This document shows, in pieces, positions 32,901 to 47,960 of a DNA stretch of 64,000 nt. Under the pieces are notes generated by a model. That model saw nothing but the letters and a program-made list of their open reading frames with translations. It ran no database searches and was not told the DNA's origin. A program made the translations under genes and the position numbers. The DNA comes from Rheum nobile (taxonomy: Eukaryota; Streptophyta; Magnoliopsida; Caryophyllales; Polygonaceae), in NCBI GenBank assembly GCA_027886185.1, contig WOAB01000568.1, positions 9,928,501 through 9,992,500 of the forward strand, in the 5' to 3' direction. The stretch's first letter is position 1, and every line of letters starts with the position of its first letter.

Positions 32901-35900
32901 CTAAAACAAGTAGGTCGACATAAAACTTGTATAAGCAGTAACATCGACCCAATCAGGAAACGAGCCTTTCAATTTTCTGGTCTTTTTCACCAGATGTTGG
33001 TCCAAGACAGCAACGTCTACTCGCAGGGGGTCAGAACCGTTGGCCTGTAAAATTCAATTTTAGCAGGAAAACAGTTGCTATAAACTGGAGGTGCAAGAAA
33101 GTATCATATGAAGCCATAAGAGAATCAAAGAGCCTTTACCTCCAACCAGAAGTTCCATTTTTCATGGCTTGAACCACTTAGCCTGCATATATGCGAAGGA
33201 GGGCCACCGTCGATAGTCTCCGGAGCTGCAAATCAGTTGATGTGAAATTGCTTAGGCTCAAGGTTTCAAATAGAAGGATTACAACACAATGTAACAGCTG
33301 ATCAGCTTTTACCTGGTACTACGTCAACCAATGACCATTTGTGCAAGGGACCGGTAATATTGAGAACAGCCACCGAGACCTCCTTTAGAGAGCTGAGGAA
33401 AGAGAATATGCAAAAATGTTAATAATGAATGAAGTCACTAGATGTTTGCTCAGGATATGATTGTTGCCCAACTCTTCTTATTAGTTGATTTTTTTCTCTC
33501 GGTAAATTCTACAGAGAAATCTAAAATTCAGCTGTTGTGTTCAACCAATAATTTTTTGCTTTTCCTGGAATTGACTGAAGCAACAAAACTTGACATCTAA
33601 CTAGGTCACATTTTGAGTAAAAGGGGAGAGCAGAAGTAATGCTAAAAATTGCAAAGAAGGATATGAAGTTATGAACTATCAATTACTGTTTAAAGTACTA
33701 TTTTCTTCTTATGATAAGCTGATTCTTATTTTACTCACCCTAGATCTAACTCCAGATAGACTCTCCTGGTGCCACCATCAGAAACTTCTTGGGGCTTAAT
33801 TGCTGATAAACGAGGAAAAGCTTTATATTCACTCAAAATGTCATTGCTGCTGGTAGGAAATTTCATGCTTTTTGAGAACAGATAAGATATAGGGTAGCTG
33901 GGCTGCAATCAGAGGTCATTTAATTAGAAACTGTCAGATCCGAATACAGACAATGACCAATGTCAGAATACAACAGAGCAATAAAGTTGAAGTATCAGGA
34001 AATGAACAAGAAATTCAACTCAAGACTTCCAGAATAGAATATAAACATAATGCATGCTCTAAATGCAGGATGTATCAAGAATGATTAGGAAATGAGATTG
34101 CTACTTTTGAATCATTAAGTTGCAAACGGAATGGCAGCATCAGAATGGTGATTATTCTAAAGATGAATGTCCCGTGATTATAGCGGAGGCAGACACGTTT
34201 TTCATGAAAATATAAACAATTCTAATATCTTAGAATGGTGCATGCAACTTATATGTACACAAGTTATCATTTACTTCTTGGACCAAAGGAAGCATGTGGA
34301 TGGATCATAAATGGAAAAGGATATATTTGATTGAGGACAAGCTTGGTAGATATTTAACTATGGCCTTGAGCTTCCATGAACCACTGGAAAAATAGATCAA
34401 CAAAACAATACATAGTTTCACGCTTCTAACACCACATTATGAAAATCTTGAGAACTTATTCAACTTACCAACGCTTTCAAGAAAAGAAAAGGAAAAAAAA
34501 AACTTACCAACCATTCCTCTCTGGTGGATTTGAAGGAAACTTCTGAGTCAAACAGTAGTTCAGCTGCTTTAGGTGAATTCTTAAATAGAAATGACAGAGA
34601 ATTTGAATCCACCACAGAAAAATCATATGTGGAGTCCAAAATCTTAGTTGAATCTGTCATTCAGGGACAAGATATATTCAGAAAGGTACTACTACAGTTT
34701 AAATAACAAAGATTCTTCACTGTACAGGCAGCTTTGACTAAATTACTTGTAAAATTATTCAAAAACTGATATTTGATTGATAACTTTTCTGTACCTGAAG
34801 TTAAAACTGTGTGCTGAAGCACAACTCTTTTTGGTGCTTCTGTACTGTAAGGGAAGAGCTGGGAAGATATAGCCATTGTAACTACACTAACTTGCAGTAA
34901 GAATTTAATGATGGATGATCTAGCCAACCAATGACTAACAATGGGCAATATAGGTCCCACAGACCAACTAGTCGCTACTCCAACTATAGCTGCCACTATG
35001 ATGTCCTGTATGTAGTACCCTGGAACAAAAGGTTTAGTTATGACAAGATCAACACTGTTATGTACACTGTATTTCATCTTCAGAAACATCTTTTATAGAT
35101 TCTTTGACATCAGATGTCAATGCATCATTCAACAACCTATTAGTAATGGCTGTAGTGAGCGTAAGATGAAAAATGGTTTCATCAATGACTTTCATTTTTC
35201 ATTTTCACTTTCATGTTTTTTACTACAAGCTTGAGTCTAGCAGTTCGTAAGTAAAGAAGTTACAAGGAAAGAATCACAAAAAAGCTAAATCATCTCTTAC
35301 CATAAGGAGATGGAGGAGAACCCACCATACCCATCTTCTCAATCAAGAATTGAACAAGAAATCCACCGAAGTGTACAGTGTATGTCAGACAAGGAGTGAA
35401 TGGTAAAACATATATCACCACTGACCTAGAGGATTAAAAGGATTATCAATAACTATTTGATACATCCGATAACTTTGTAGAATTATTCACCCACCAAAAG
35501 GAGGAAAAATTTACCTAAGTGATGGGGTTCCATGACCTTTCAATAGTCGATGAGTGCCCCATGCAACTAGTAATGAGACTGTCACAAAGAAAGTCACAAA
35601 GCCTATACTAAGCCCAAGTAAAACATAAACCTGTCCATCAAATTGTTACTTCAGAGATCGAATCCATTACCAGCACAATACAAAAAGATTAGTTTATTTA
35701 GTGCACGGAAAATGTTTTTTTTATTTGAAATATTCTCCAGCAGAGACTATGCTGCATACCAATGTTAATGTAGCATAGAACCCAAACCCTCCCCAAAAGA
35801 TTGCTTCGTCAGCCAGCTCCTGAAAGTGTTCAAAGAAAAAGGATCAGCACTTCAGTAGTGAACACGACCCCATGAGAAAGAAGAGAGTATAAAAAATAGG

Positions 35901-38900
35901 CTCAGCAGTAAATGACTAAATTAAGTCTAGAAATAGAACTCAGGATATCTTTCCTTCTAATGGGTATATTTATCTCTCTTTATGTGAGTTTTTTGCTTTT
36001 GCAAGGCTGGAAATCGCATGGTTTTCAAGTTCCAATACACTATGCCCATTGTGTGAAGTTTCCATCAACAAAATGTTCTATCATTAACAGGTTATCACTA
36101 GCTCACACCTTTGGAGCTGTTGTAAGCTGAATTATACGTTGATATTTCAGTTATAGTTTTATGTAGGGAATATTATATGTATTCGCTACTAGTCTTTTAT
36201 TAATAATAATTTCTCAAATCAAAAGAAAAAATTCTAGAAAATGAATTGTATAACAACCGGTAATCACAACCCAAGAGCATCTTAAAGAGGACATAAGAAT
36301 TATTCTATGATGCCAAACATCCTAATCATCAATGGAATACAACTGGGATAAACTAAAGCATCATATGCCTTATTGATAGCTCAAATTTTAATTCCAACGT
36401 AAACTAACACGAGATATGAACTAGTTCCTGTCTTCCCTCTTTTCTGTGAATGAGCAATGTCAATGTCACATGGTATGTAGCCCACTTATTCCCATCCTTC
36501 ATCCATCCTGTTGTACATCTACCACCAATTTTCAGATGTAAATTTCACTTATCAATTATTACTGTTTCATATATATGATATATGAATGAGATCACCAAAA
36601 GCCAACAATGCAAGATGTAGAAGTATACAAAGATACGTTAGGCAGAGAAGTGAAAAGAAAAATACCTCATTTGGTATTTTCTGAAGAGAAGAGTAGAAAA
36701 TGCGGAACCAAGCATATCTAGGGAGCAATAAGCCAATGAGAGAGCATGGAATAAACATCATGAATGCTGAGTAAGGATGAGCAAACCTGTGATAATTTAA
36801 CAAATATCTGGTATTAATTCATATCATTAAATGGACAGTTCAACAAGCTGACAAACTTACATGCCGTTGATACTCAAAAAATGATAACCATAAAAAAAAT
36901 CCCCACCAAAATAAACACTTCAAATGCAGTTATAATGACACAAAATGATGGTTGCAAGATGCATAAAGCCACTAATTAGTCACAGCCCATAGTCCAATAG
37001 TTAAAAGTTATAACCAGAAAGTCTTCACTCACCAGCTCATGGCATGGTTAGTGAAAGCCAGTCTTAAAACAGCAAATACGGCAGGGATAATGATTCCCAT
37101 TATAACGGAAGTGGCATGGAGAAAGAGCCCTGCAGATTCCACGAATTAGCATTTCATAGCTCACAATTATTAGGTAAGATCATATGATAGAAACAACAGG
37201 CCAATTTGAACTTCAAATGCCATTCTGGTAAAAAAGCATTGTCCATTTACCTTGCAGCAAGTTGAAAAAAACACTACAGCATGAGTGGAGTCCTTTGGGT
37301 GCAGAAAACAAGATTGAAAGCATAAATACTACTATTGGAAGACTATGGACCCACCGAGACAACCATTTAGGGTAATACACCTGTAAAAAAAAGTGTAATT
37401 TGACTTGTCTTGTACTCAGCAATAATATACATAATCTCACTTTTGGAAGATTTAGTTTATATACACTACCATGAACCACGTCAAATAGTCAAAGTAAATA
37501 GCTCCTTCATCGCTAGAAGCTTTGGCAGCAGATCCAATAGATAGCCTTTCACTAGCATTAAGTAGCATAGAAGAACTAGCAAAGCTCTTCACCACTCCAA
37601 TCAAGTTGTCCCCACGTGCCTGGATACTTCCTGGTCTGTTAAGAAGTTTTTGAAGAGTCAAACATGGTGTTCAACCTACTTCAGGGTTAACATCATAAAA
37701 AGGAGCGTGTACCAAAGACGCAGTTCTAATCCGTACACTATTCTCTCCAATGTATCAAGTGCAGTGTGATAAAAGTAACCACCAAGGAGAAAGATGATGT
37801 CAAGTCCAGGAATGTTGCCATAGTCCTTTGCAAATATTCTATAATCTGTATCACCCGGTATAACATTGAAAACATCCTGCAATAGAGAAGTTACATAAGT
37901 AACAAGATAGTCATCCAGCTTAAGCAAAAAGGAAGCAATATACATCAATTTATATAGGTAAGAAGGATCTGACTTGAATACACGATTTAAAAATCAAATA
38001 GTTTGAACATGATATCACTTCTAATTAACTGGGATTGGCAGCATCATTATAGAAGGGGATGGTCAACTTACCTGAGCAGCACTACTGGCCATTGGATATA
38101 TAGCAGACTTTGCATACACAAAAGAAGGCCAAGATCCAGGTCCAGATTGGCACACCAAATCTGTGCATCAATTAAAACAAATCAGGCCAGGATAAAGCAT
38201 GTTGAAGATTAAACCAAGTATGAGGAGGACCATGCTAGTGATTAAGAATGTGCATTAAGATATTACAATTTATAGCGAGGAGAAAAGCAAATTAGACTCT
38301 TGTACAGATACTTTATTTTGGTAATCTAATTTTAATGTAATTAACCATTTCATTCCAAGAATAATTTTGGGAGTTGAATTGACAACCCACAAGCAGCATC
38401 CTAAGCAAAGAAAAAAGAGAGGGAAGAGAGAGGGTTAAAAACAGCAAGAATAGGCTGATGCCGCTGATCAATAGTGATGCTGGAGATCATTATCCTGATT
38501 CGTCCCAAGTTGCTAACACTATCTCCAAATAAGAAGTCCTAGGATCCAGGGTCCAAGAGAATTTGAAGTGCAAGCAATTTACTTCAGTTCAGTCTACAAT
38601 TTAGTTCTCAGCCAGCATGATGTTCAAACACTTTATGAAGAAAACCTAACAGTTTAGAAATCTAAGGATGTTTGACAAGAAGTTCACATGAATGATAATT
38701 TATATAAGGTGTTTAATAAACATACAGCCATCTCTTGGGAGAAGTCCGTCCCACAGTTAACTCATACATGGAGTTGCTTAACCTCAATCTAAGTGAATGT
38801 CGAACTTTGTTTCATTTTCCATAAAAATAGCTGCATATTCAGATAACATATCTAGTAACTAGACCTTCAATCAAAAGATGGCCTCAGACTCTCAGTCTCT

Positions 38901-41504
38901 CAGATCAACCTTCAGAATGTCATTCAATCAAAATATGGCCTAAGTGAGAGTTGATCACACCTCATAACACCTAAATGAGATTTTTTTTGTCAGACCTAAA
39001 TGAGATTTTTTTAAGAAGAATAACAAGAACATTTTCTTTCTAAACATGCTACCTATGCACAATTTTTAAAGAATGAACTCAAGTCTCAAGACCATAGTAG
39101 TTTAGCCTCAAACACACTACATATGAACATGTCTAAAAGAATGGTGGAAATCGTACCAGGACCTCCCGTTCCAGATGCTTCTATATTTACGAAAGCTCCA
39201 ATTGTATCACGCCATTTGTGAGTAGTCATGAATCCATGTGAACCCTGACAAATTTGGTGGCCAATTGATTTATTGTCAAAAACATAGCAATTGGACATGT
39301 ATTGATTCAAAATAAAACAAACAGGTTTTATTAACCTGTTCAAACAAATATGGCAACCAATTTTTCATTCAACAAAAAAACTAGACCTTCTCAATAGATA
39401 TGGATAATACAGAAGGTAGATGGTAACACATACCAGATGCTCATGCGATAAAATGTAACAAAAAAATGCAGTTCTACAAGTGACAATTCATAATAACCCA
39501 CAAATCCAAGTCATTTGGTCAGAACAATAAAGAAAAATTTAGTAGAGAAATGAGTATCATAGAGAGTAACAAATGGTTTTTCTTTTTCTATGTAAGAAAT
39601 TTACAACGTTTTTTATATGAAGTGAAGTAAAATTATCTTTTCAAAAATTACATGCTACTAAATGACATTTTGAGCAAGCTCAAAATATAATATAAGAATT
39701 AACCAAATGAATTAGGTGTGATCAAGTACATTCAGTGTGTATTTAGGAAAGGTAATACGGAGCACAAGTAGGCCTACCAACATGAAAAGTTCCTCAGCAC
39801 CATTGAAGAGAAATATGATTGGTCGAGGTGGAACCCAACCCGAATCAGTTATGAGTCTTGCCAGTTCTAAGCTTGATGCTGCCATTGTTTTAAGAAAAAA
39901 AAGATTGAACAGTGGAACCATTCACTTAAGAGAAGTGTCTCCTTCAGTATCTTAAATGTTATAAGGGATATCAACAGACCTACCAACACAAGAACCACAG
40001 TCACCAGCTCCTGGAGAGCCAACTGGACTATCAAAATGTGCATTTACTAGAACGGAAGAATCAGTTTCAAGTGAATCAATAGATGATAGCCTGTAAGTGA
40101 AGAGGAGAACAGATGGGAAAAGGGTAACTTATAATTGGTACAGACAGGACCACCAGTACACGAACTTCTTAATACATAAGTATGTTGACAACAACAATTT
40201 ACCTCATAACGATGTTTGTATGAGCTCTATAGCGTAGAGATATGCTACGGCCTAAGAACATCATATTAAAAGAACCATTAACAGTATTCTCTTCTACCTC
40301 AATCCTGCAACAAACGAGAAAAAGAGAGAGCTGTAAAACAATACAGCATGACAGTTCTATGACGATATAAATGTATAAGCAAAAGCAATACAATGGTAGA
40401 AACTAACATGTAACTGTTTTTCATGTGCCTATGAAGACACCTACTTCAGATTTATGGTGTGCTGGATTAAACATCCATTTAGTGTTCATTTTCACTACAC
40501 TATTACATTGTCAAACATTTCCCAAGCAGCTCTGTTTGTGTTCAATATGTCAATTTGATAAAGCAAAAGTAACAAACACCCATCCTTCAATATGTCAATT
40601 TGATAAAGCACAACAAACACCCCTCCCCCAACCAAAGAATATTCAAAGAAGAAAAGAAAAGAAAAGAAAAAGAACATTTTAAATGGTATACTATATAAGT
40701 GTGTTCTAAATGAAAGAAACATGCAATAATTTGTCAAATAGTGAACTCATAATCAATGCCCTTTACAAGCACATCAACTAACTTGCAGGCTTGCAACTTA
40801 GAAATCATATCAGATCATCACAAGCACAATACTCCCGCATGAAGATTAAATGCTGATAAAACCAGAAGCAATACAACATGACTGCGACTGCTCTGTTCTC
40901 CATTGCAAATTACTCAAATAATATGAATTAAAAACAAAATTTATGATAGCAGCAACATGGAAACAATATTTGTCAAACGATTGGAAATCCTTCCATAATA
41001 CTTCCATCACATCCAAGGCAATTAAAGCAAGCAGAAAGAATGAGAAAGAGGTCCACGAGCAGAAAAAAAAAAAAAAAACCTGAAGTTGGGATTCACCCTC
41101 TCCTTTAGGGATTGCAGTTGACCTTTAATGTAATCAGCAGCTTGTCTATATCCCTGGCGCCCTACCTATCACCCAATCATAAAAAATGGAGAAGTAAACA
41201 ATGTCACATCCGTGTGGGAAAATGAAAACAAAGAGAGTCGATGAAAAGAATACGAGAACATATGATACAAAAGCTAATAGAAACTAACCTGGCGGCCATC
41301 GATGTCTTTGGAGAGAACTCGAAGATGCTCCATGGCTCTGGCCTCGGAGAACCGATCAAGCGGAGAATCGGCGCCGAGCGGCTGGATGAATTTCATGTGG
41401 ATTATAGAGTAAACCAAAATCGACATCGATCCATACAGAAGCGCAAGCGAGAACAGCAAGGAGAAGCCAGCGCCATCACCGGAGCTAAACCGGAAAATCG
41501 CCAT
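32901..41504 (-). CDS. ERMP1-like M28 family zinc metallopeptidase, 21 exons
   Basis: My splice model on the minus strand: 41504-41289, 41165-41080, 40304-40203, 40090-39984, 39878-39778, 39244-39157, 38160-38072, 37876-37737, 37635-37470, 37380-37251, 37129-37033, 36786-36666, 35819-35760, 35630-35515, 35425-35301, 35019-34795, 34653-34508, 33902-33739, 33392-33313, 33225-33140, 33044-32901. The sum is 2,589 bases in one open frame, 862 aa, the usual length of plant ERMP1-like proteins. One membrane segment lies at ~12-35. The M28 zinc site reads His153 (NAHFDS), Asp165 (GAGD), Glu200 with base Glu199 (NGAEE), Glu226 (IEASG) and His300 (YHT). Seven or more membrane segments fill ~370-640, then a lumenal-type tail. 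Likely an aminopeptidase-like enzyme of the ER or another endomembrane; its substrate is unknown. The ATG at 41504 is the first in frame. It is the only clearly intact host gene here. Confidence 0.95.
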
Positions 41505-41776
41505 GAATTTTATCCTCTCTTTTTTTCCCACTCAAATCCCACAATTGTTTTCAATGGAATCGGAGAGCGGGAGTGGTGAAACTGCGAGGGATGAAGAAGG
41601 CAACAGCTGAAGAAAGCGGAGGCGTTACACCTGCCCAATATGACGCAAGCTCGACCTTCGATCTGTCTATCTATGGCGATGGCATATTTTCATGCTTGCA
41701 GAGCCGGGACTCGAGAGTGCGTTTTGCCAAAAAAAAATACGACTAAACTATGGACAATTAATAACCTGTTAAAAAA

Positions 41777-42101
41777 TGTTATGAAATTGTCATGCTAATG
41801 CGTTACACTTGTTTAATTTAGTATGAACATAAATATTGTATAAGTTTGATAATTTAAATAGATTATTGAAGATGAATAGTAATGATAAATTATTTACTTT
41901 CTTTATCTTGATATTAGTCAAGAATTATATGTTACCATTAACCTATAAATAGAAGTCTTAATCATTGTAAAATATACACCAATAAAGAGCAATAATACAT
42001 TTCTAAAGTTTTTGATCTCTCTCTCTCCTCTAATATTTAAAGTTGTTTTAAGTGTTTCTTTATAAAGGTTTAAGTGATCTTGCCTTAATCACTTTATAAC
42101 A
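41777..42101 (+). repeat. Copia 5' LTR
   Basis: Begins TGTTATGAAATTGTCATG and ends CACTTTATAACA. It has a TATA box (TATAAATAG, 41944). Directly after it comes CGTTATCAGCACGAG, the likely primer-binding region. Confidence 0.92.
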
Positions 42102-42960
42102 CGTTATCAGCACGAGTATCTAAATATCGCTTGAGCTTCGAGAATCATCAAGGTACAAATCTCTACCATTACATTAGTTTAATCATACAAGAAGATTATT
42201 ACAAACTCGATTTGAGGAGTATGTTCTGTAGTTTCCTAAATCGGGATCCTCTACATCAGTAACTCGATTTGTCTTCCTAGATCTAAAAACGTTTTTACTA
42301 AAAATGGAGACATAATATCTAGATTCATACAAGGTACAAACAAAATACTAGATTTGTTTACCTTCTTTTGATGTCTAGCCTTGAACTCTCTTTGTTAATC
42401 CTTGATTTCACCACTTGAAACGTAAGTAAGTTTTTGCAAATAAGATGATGAGAATGCTATTGATAATCATGATAAGAACAAGGCAAACGAAAAGCTTGAT
42501 TAAGAACCGATCATTACTAGCTCTAAGGCGACGAAAAATCTCATCGTCGGCCATTGAAATGGTTGAAAGAAAATGAAAGGGGAGATAAAAAATGGAGACG
42601 AGAAATAGAAGATAAGGATGGTGAAAAAGGGTAATAATGGGTGGCCATAAATAAAAGAGGGTAAAAGAAAACTGTCGGGTTTTAATTCTTCCCGCCAAAA
42701 TTATCTTCGTAAGATTTCTTACTTGCATTATGTCTATACAGTATGATCAATATTCTAATTCATGCCTTTTGTTTGCATACTATACGCATTCTTTATATAA
42801 AGTCTATCTACATACCTATGTTGATATGAAAAGATAATACGACATGACTTTAACAATTATTCGGCCATATCGTTTCACACATGACTCATAAATCATTCAT
42901 GCATAATGTTGAACATGCGAATTAATTTATATTATACAACTCTTGATTTCTAGTAACTAA

Positions 42961-45900
42961 ATGGCAAGCATCGCAAAGACAAAATTTGACATCCTTGAGC
43001 TATCAGGCCAGAAATACCTCGAATGGATGGTTGATGCCTTAGCTCACCTCAAGGACATTCCTTGAGGGAACGATTGTGGAAAATAATAATACCACGCCCC
43101 AGGAGAAGGCGAAAGCCATTGTGTTCCTCCGCCACCACATACATGAAAGTCTCAAAATTGAGTACTTGTTTGTGGAAGATCCAAGAGAATTGTGGGAAAG
43201 CTTGAATGAACGTTATGGACATCAAAATGAGGTCCTACTCCCACAAGCACTGTACGAATGGAACAATCTAAGGTTCCAGGACTTTAAGTCCATATCTGAG
43301 TACAATAGTGATATACATAGGATCACGTCTCAATTGAGACTATGTGGTAATGTGATAACCCAACAAGAAATATTGGAGAGAACTTTCTCCACTCTGCATG
43401 CCTCTAATGTTGTGTTACAACAACAATATAGAGAGAGGGGCTTCAAGAGATACTCTGACTTATTGAAAGTCTTGTTGGTTGCTGAAAAGAATAATGATCT
43501 CTTGATGAAAAACCACAATCTGAGGCCTACTGGCTCCACAACAATTCCAGAAGCAAATGTTGTGGATAAAAGGTTCCCAGATGGGGATGCCAACGAATAT
43601 GAGCAACAGTCACGACGCGATAATGGTCGTGGCCATGGTGGCCACAGTGGTCGTGGTGGCTATGGTCGTGGTCAAGGCCACGACAAGGGCCATACTAATT
43701 ATTGTGGTAATTATGACCACCAGGGGAATGGCAAGCAAAAGGTCCAGAAGGGTCAAACAAGACCCTCCCATAAATCAAAATCCACTTGCTACAGATGTGG
43801 CATGACTGATCACTGGTCAAGGGTATGCCGTGTAGCTCCACACCTAGTGAAGCTATACCAAAATGAGAAAAATAAATAAAAGGCTACCGAGACCAATCAT
43901 ATTGAAGGTGTGAGTAATTCACACGTGACCAGTCTGGATGTCGAAAATTTTCTCAATTTTGATAATTACGATGACTCTGTCTTAGAGGCTTAAATGGAAA
44001 TAACGACCTCTAACTATTTGTGTTATTTGTTGTTGCATGACGTTATGTAATGTCTTTTATTTCCTTGCACTATGTTTTCTCATTCTCTCGTAAGAATATT
44101 GTGTAATATAACTATCTATGTGTAATATATATGAAGTTTTTCTTACTAATGTCTTGATTCATCTTTTCCCCCTTTATCTAGAAAAGATGAACTCATCTGA
44201 AGTGAAACTTGATGGAAAGGAGCAATGTCTTTTAGACAGTGCGACAACACACACCATTTTGAAAAACAAAGAGTTCTTTACTCATTTGAAAGCCTATGAA
44301 GGCAATGTCACTACAATACCGGGTGTGTCTAAACTCATTGAAGGCTCTGGAAGAGCTATTGTTCTACTCCCAAGAGGAACAAAATTATTGATAAATGACG
44401 CACTATATTCGAGTAAATCTCAAAGGAATTTATTGAGTTTTAAAGATGTGCGTCATAATGGGTTTCATATGAAAACCATGAATGAAAATGGGAGAGTGTA
44501 TTTGTGCATCATAAAATATGAATCTAGCCGAAAATAGATTCTTGAAAAGATGCCAGGGCAAACCTCCGGATTATATCATACATATATTTATCCGTTTGAG
44601 GTCAATGCAACGATACATAAAAGGTCATATCCCCAAACTGCATTCACATTATAGCATGACCGTTTGGGTCACCCTGGATCAGTAATGATGCACAAAATCA
44701 TAAAGAATTCACTTGGACATCCATTGAAGAACATTAAGGTTCTATCGTCCAATGATTTTAATTATTGTGCTTGCTCACTTGGGAAGCTAATTATAAGGCC
44801 TTCAAAAGCAAAAATTGAAAGCGAAATGCATGCATTCTTGGAAAGAATCCAAGGAGATATATGTGGACCAATTGCTCCACCATGTGGACCATTTTGATAT
44901 TTTATGGTGCTAATTGATGCATCCATACGTTGGTCACATGTAAGTCTATTATCGACTAGAAATGCGGCATTTGCTAAACTCTTTGCTCAAATAATTCGAT
45001 TAAGGGCGCAGTTCCCAGATTATGCCATATAGAAAATTCGGCTTGATAATGCAGGAGAATTTACATCCCAAACTTTCAATGATTTTTGTATGTCAATTGG
45101 GATTGATGTAGAGCATCCAGTGGCTCATGTTCACACACAGAATGGTCTTGTTGAATCATTGATAAAGCAATTACAATTAATCGCTAGACCATTGTTAATG
45201 AAATCCAGATTACCACCATCAGTGTGGGGACATGCTATATTGCATGCTGCAGCCTTGGTTCGATTGAGACCAAGTGCAAACCATGAACATTTCCCACTGC
45301 AATTAGTATCTGGTAAGGAGCCGAACATTTTGCATCTAAAAGTATTTGGATGTGCTGTTTATGTTCCTATTGCTCCACCTCAATGAACAAAGATGGGTCC
45401 ACAAAGAAGATTGGGAATTTATGTTGGTTTCGAATCCCCATCGATTATTAAATATCTCGAACCAAGAACTGGTGATTTGATTACATTAAGATTTGTTGAT
45501 TGTCATTTTGACAAAAGTACATTCCCTAACTTAGGGGGAGAAAAGAAAAAGGTGGACCCATGTATGAAAGAGGTTACATGGAATGGAACTGCATTATCTC
45601 ACCTTTATCCAAGAACAAAAATGTGTGAACAAGAAGTTCAACGGATCATTCATTTGCAAAATGTTGCAAATTAGTTACTCGATGCATTCATCGATACAAA
45701 GAAGGTAACTAAGTCACATATACCTGCAGCAAATGCTCCTACAAGGATTGAAATACCCATTGGACAGCCAGAAGCGTCCATTGCAAATAAGTCTACAACA
45801 CGTCGGAAGCGTGGTAGACCACTATGTTCAAAGAACTTGAAACCAAGGAAGCCAAAGTACCAAAAGGGTATCGCAGGAGATGCCACAATTGCCCTGGAGA

Positions 45901-47700
45901 GCAATGATAAAGGCAAAGAGATTGAAAATGAAAACATCTCAAAGGAAAATGATATCTTGGATGAAGATCGAAATATCAATAATTTTGAGATTTCCATAAA
46001 TTATGTATACACGGGTATACAATGGAATAGAAATGATATCATTGTTGATGATGTATTTGCCTACTCAGTGGCTATAGATATTGTGACTGAGGATGATGAC
46101 ATTGAGCCAAAATCAGTTGATGAATGTCGTCGAAGGAAAGATTGGCCGAGATGGAAAGAAGCCATTCAGGCATAATTAAAATCGCTTGAAAAGCGAGAAG
46201 TCTTTGGACCTGTAGTCCATACACCAAAGGGTGTAAAACCAGTCGGATACAAATGGGTATTCGTCCGAAAATGAAATGAGAAAAACAAAATTGTGAGATA
46301 TAAGGCTAGACTTGTTACCCAAGGTTTTTCTCAAATCCCTGGAATTGATTATGAAGAAACATACTCTCCGATAGTCGGTGCAATTACGTTGAGATTTCTA
46401 ATTGGCATGATTGTGTTTGAAAAACTACAGATGCGCCTTATGGATGTTGTGATTACATACTTATATGGGTCACTTGATACATACATCTACATGAGAGTCC
46501 TATAAGGACTAAAACTTCATGAGTCCAACAACTCTAAACCTCAAAAAATGTTTTCTATAAAACTGAGGAGGTCGTTGTATGGATTGAAATAGTTAGGACG
46601 GATGTGGTACAACCGTCTTAGTGAATATCTTATGAAAGAGGGATATAAGAATAATACCACATGCCCATGTGTTTTCATCAAGCGATCCAAGAATGGATTT
46701 GCTATTATTGCAGTCTATGTAGACGATTTGAACATCGTCTGAACTTCTCATGAACTTCAAGAGACTGCAAAATATTTGATGAAAGAATTCGAGATGAAAG
46801 ATCTTGGTAAAACTAAGCTTTGTCTTGGCTTACAAATTGAGCACCTTAAGGATGGAATTTTTATCCATCAATCTAATTATACTGAGAAAGTATTAAAAAG
46901 GTTTAATATGGACAGGGCTCATCCTTTGAGCTCTCCCATGGAAGTTCGATCTCTCAATGTAGAAAGGGATCAATTTCGCCCTTGAGAAGAGGACGAAGAT
47001 GTTCTTGGTCCGAAAGTACCATATATATGTGCAATAGGTGCTCTTATGTATTTAACTAACAATACAAGACCAGATATTGCTTTTGCTGTGAATCTATTGT
47101 CCAAGTTTAGTTCTGCGCCTACAAGGAGGCATTGGAACGGGATCAAACATATATTTCGATATCTTCGCGGCACACATGATCTTGGGCTATTCTATTGTAA
47201 CCAAAGAGACGCTACCTTGGTTGGATATGCAGATGCATGGTACTTATCATACCCACATAAAGCCAAGTCACAAAATGGTTATGTGTTCACATATGGAGGC
47301 ACAACTGTTTCATAGAGATCAACAAAGCAACCTGTGACTGCCACATCATCAAATCAAGCAAAGTTGATTGCTTTATATGAAGCGGGAAGAGAATGTGTAG
47401 CACTACGAGCAATGATCAAATTCATCCAGAAAGAATGTGGAATGAGGCATATCACTGATGACCCAACATTGTTGTATGAAGACAACTCAGCATGTGTTGC
47501 TCAGATGAACAAAGGCTACATCAAGGAAGACCGCACAAAACATATGTTGTCTAAGTTCTTCTCTACTCATGAGTTGGAAGAAGCTGGGAAGTTGATATCC
47601 AACAAATCCGATCGAATGACAACTTGGCATATATGTTCACAAAGTCATTGGCTCCTAAGAAATTTGCAGAGTTGGTATCCAAGATTGGAATGTGCAAACT
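42961..47700 (+). pseudogene. Copia gag-pol polyprotein, broken
   Basis: Gag starts at 42961 (MASIAKTKFDILELSGQKYL), shifts frame near 43065 and continues to 43879, ending in a CCHC knuckle (CYRCGMTDHWSRVC). The protease motif is LLDSATTHTIL (~44230). Integrase runs ~44650-45390, with HDRFGHPG-like and NGLVESLIK strings. Reverse transcriptase spans ~46180-46990 (VTQGFSQIPGIDYEETYSP; the expected YVDD box reads VYVDDLNIV). RNase H follows (TRPDIAFAVNLLSKFSSAPT, YEDNSACVAQM). At least six in-frame stops or shifts lie between the blocks, many explainable by C-to-T changes. Confidence 0.9.
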
Positions 47701-47739
47701 CTGAGACATACGTTGATCTCAGGGGGAACATCATACGCG

Positions 47740-47917
47740 TTGCACTCTTTTTCCCTTCGATCAGGCTTTTATCCTACTGGGTTTTGCCTGACAAGGTTTT
47801 TAATGAGGCAGCATCAACGGCGTATAATGGGATTCATAGTTGCACTCTTTTTCCCTTTGATCAGGTTTTTATCCCACTGGGTTTTTCCTGACAAGATTTT
47901 TAACGAGGCAACGTACA
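47740..47917 (+). repeat. Two tandem units before the copia 3' LTR
   Basis: Two copies, offset by 100 bp, of TGCACTCTTTTTCCCTT...ACTGGGTTTT.CCTGACAAG.TTTTTAA.GAGGCA. Such a repeated pre-LTR block is common in this group of plant copia elements. Confidence 0.85.
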
Positions 47918-47960
47918 CCCATATCCCATAACGATTCGAAGGTGAATATTCAAGGAAGAG

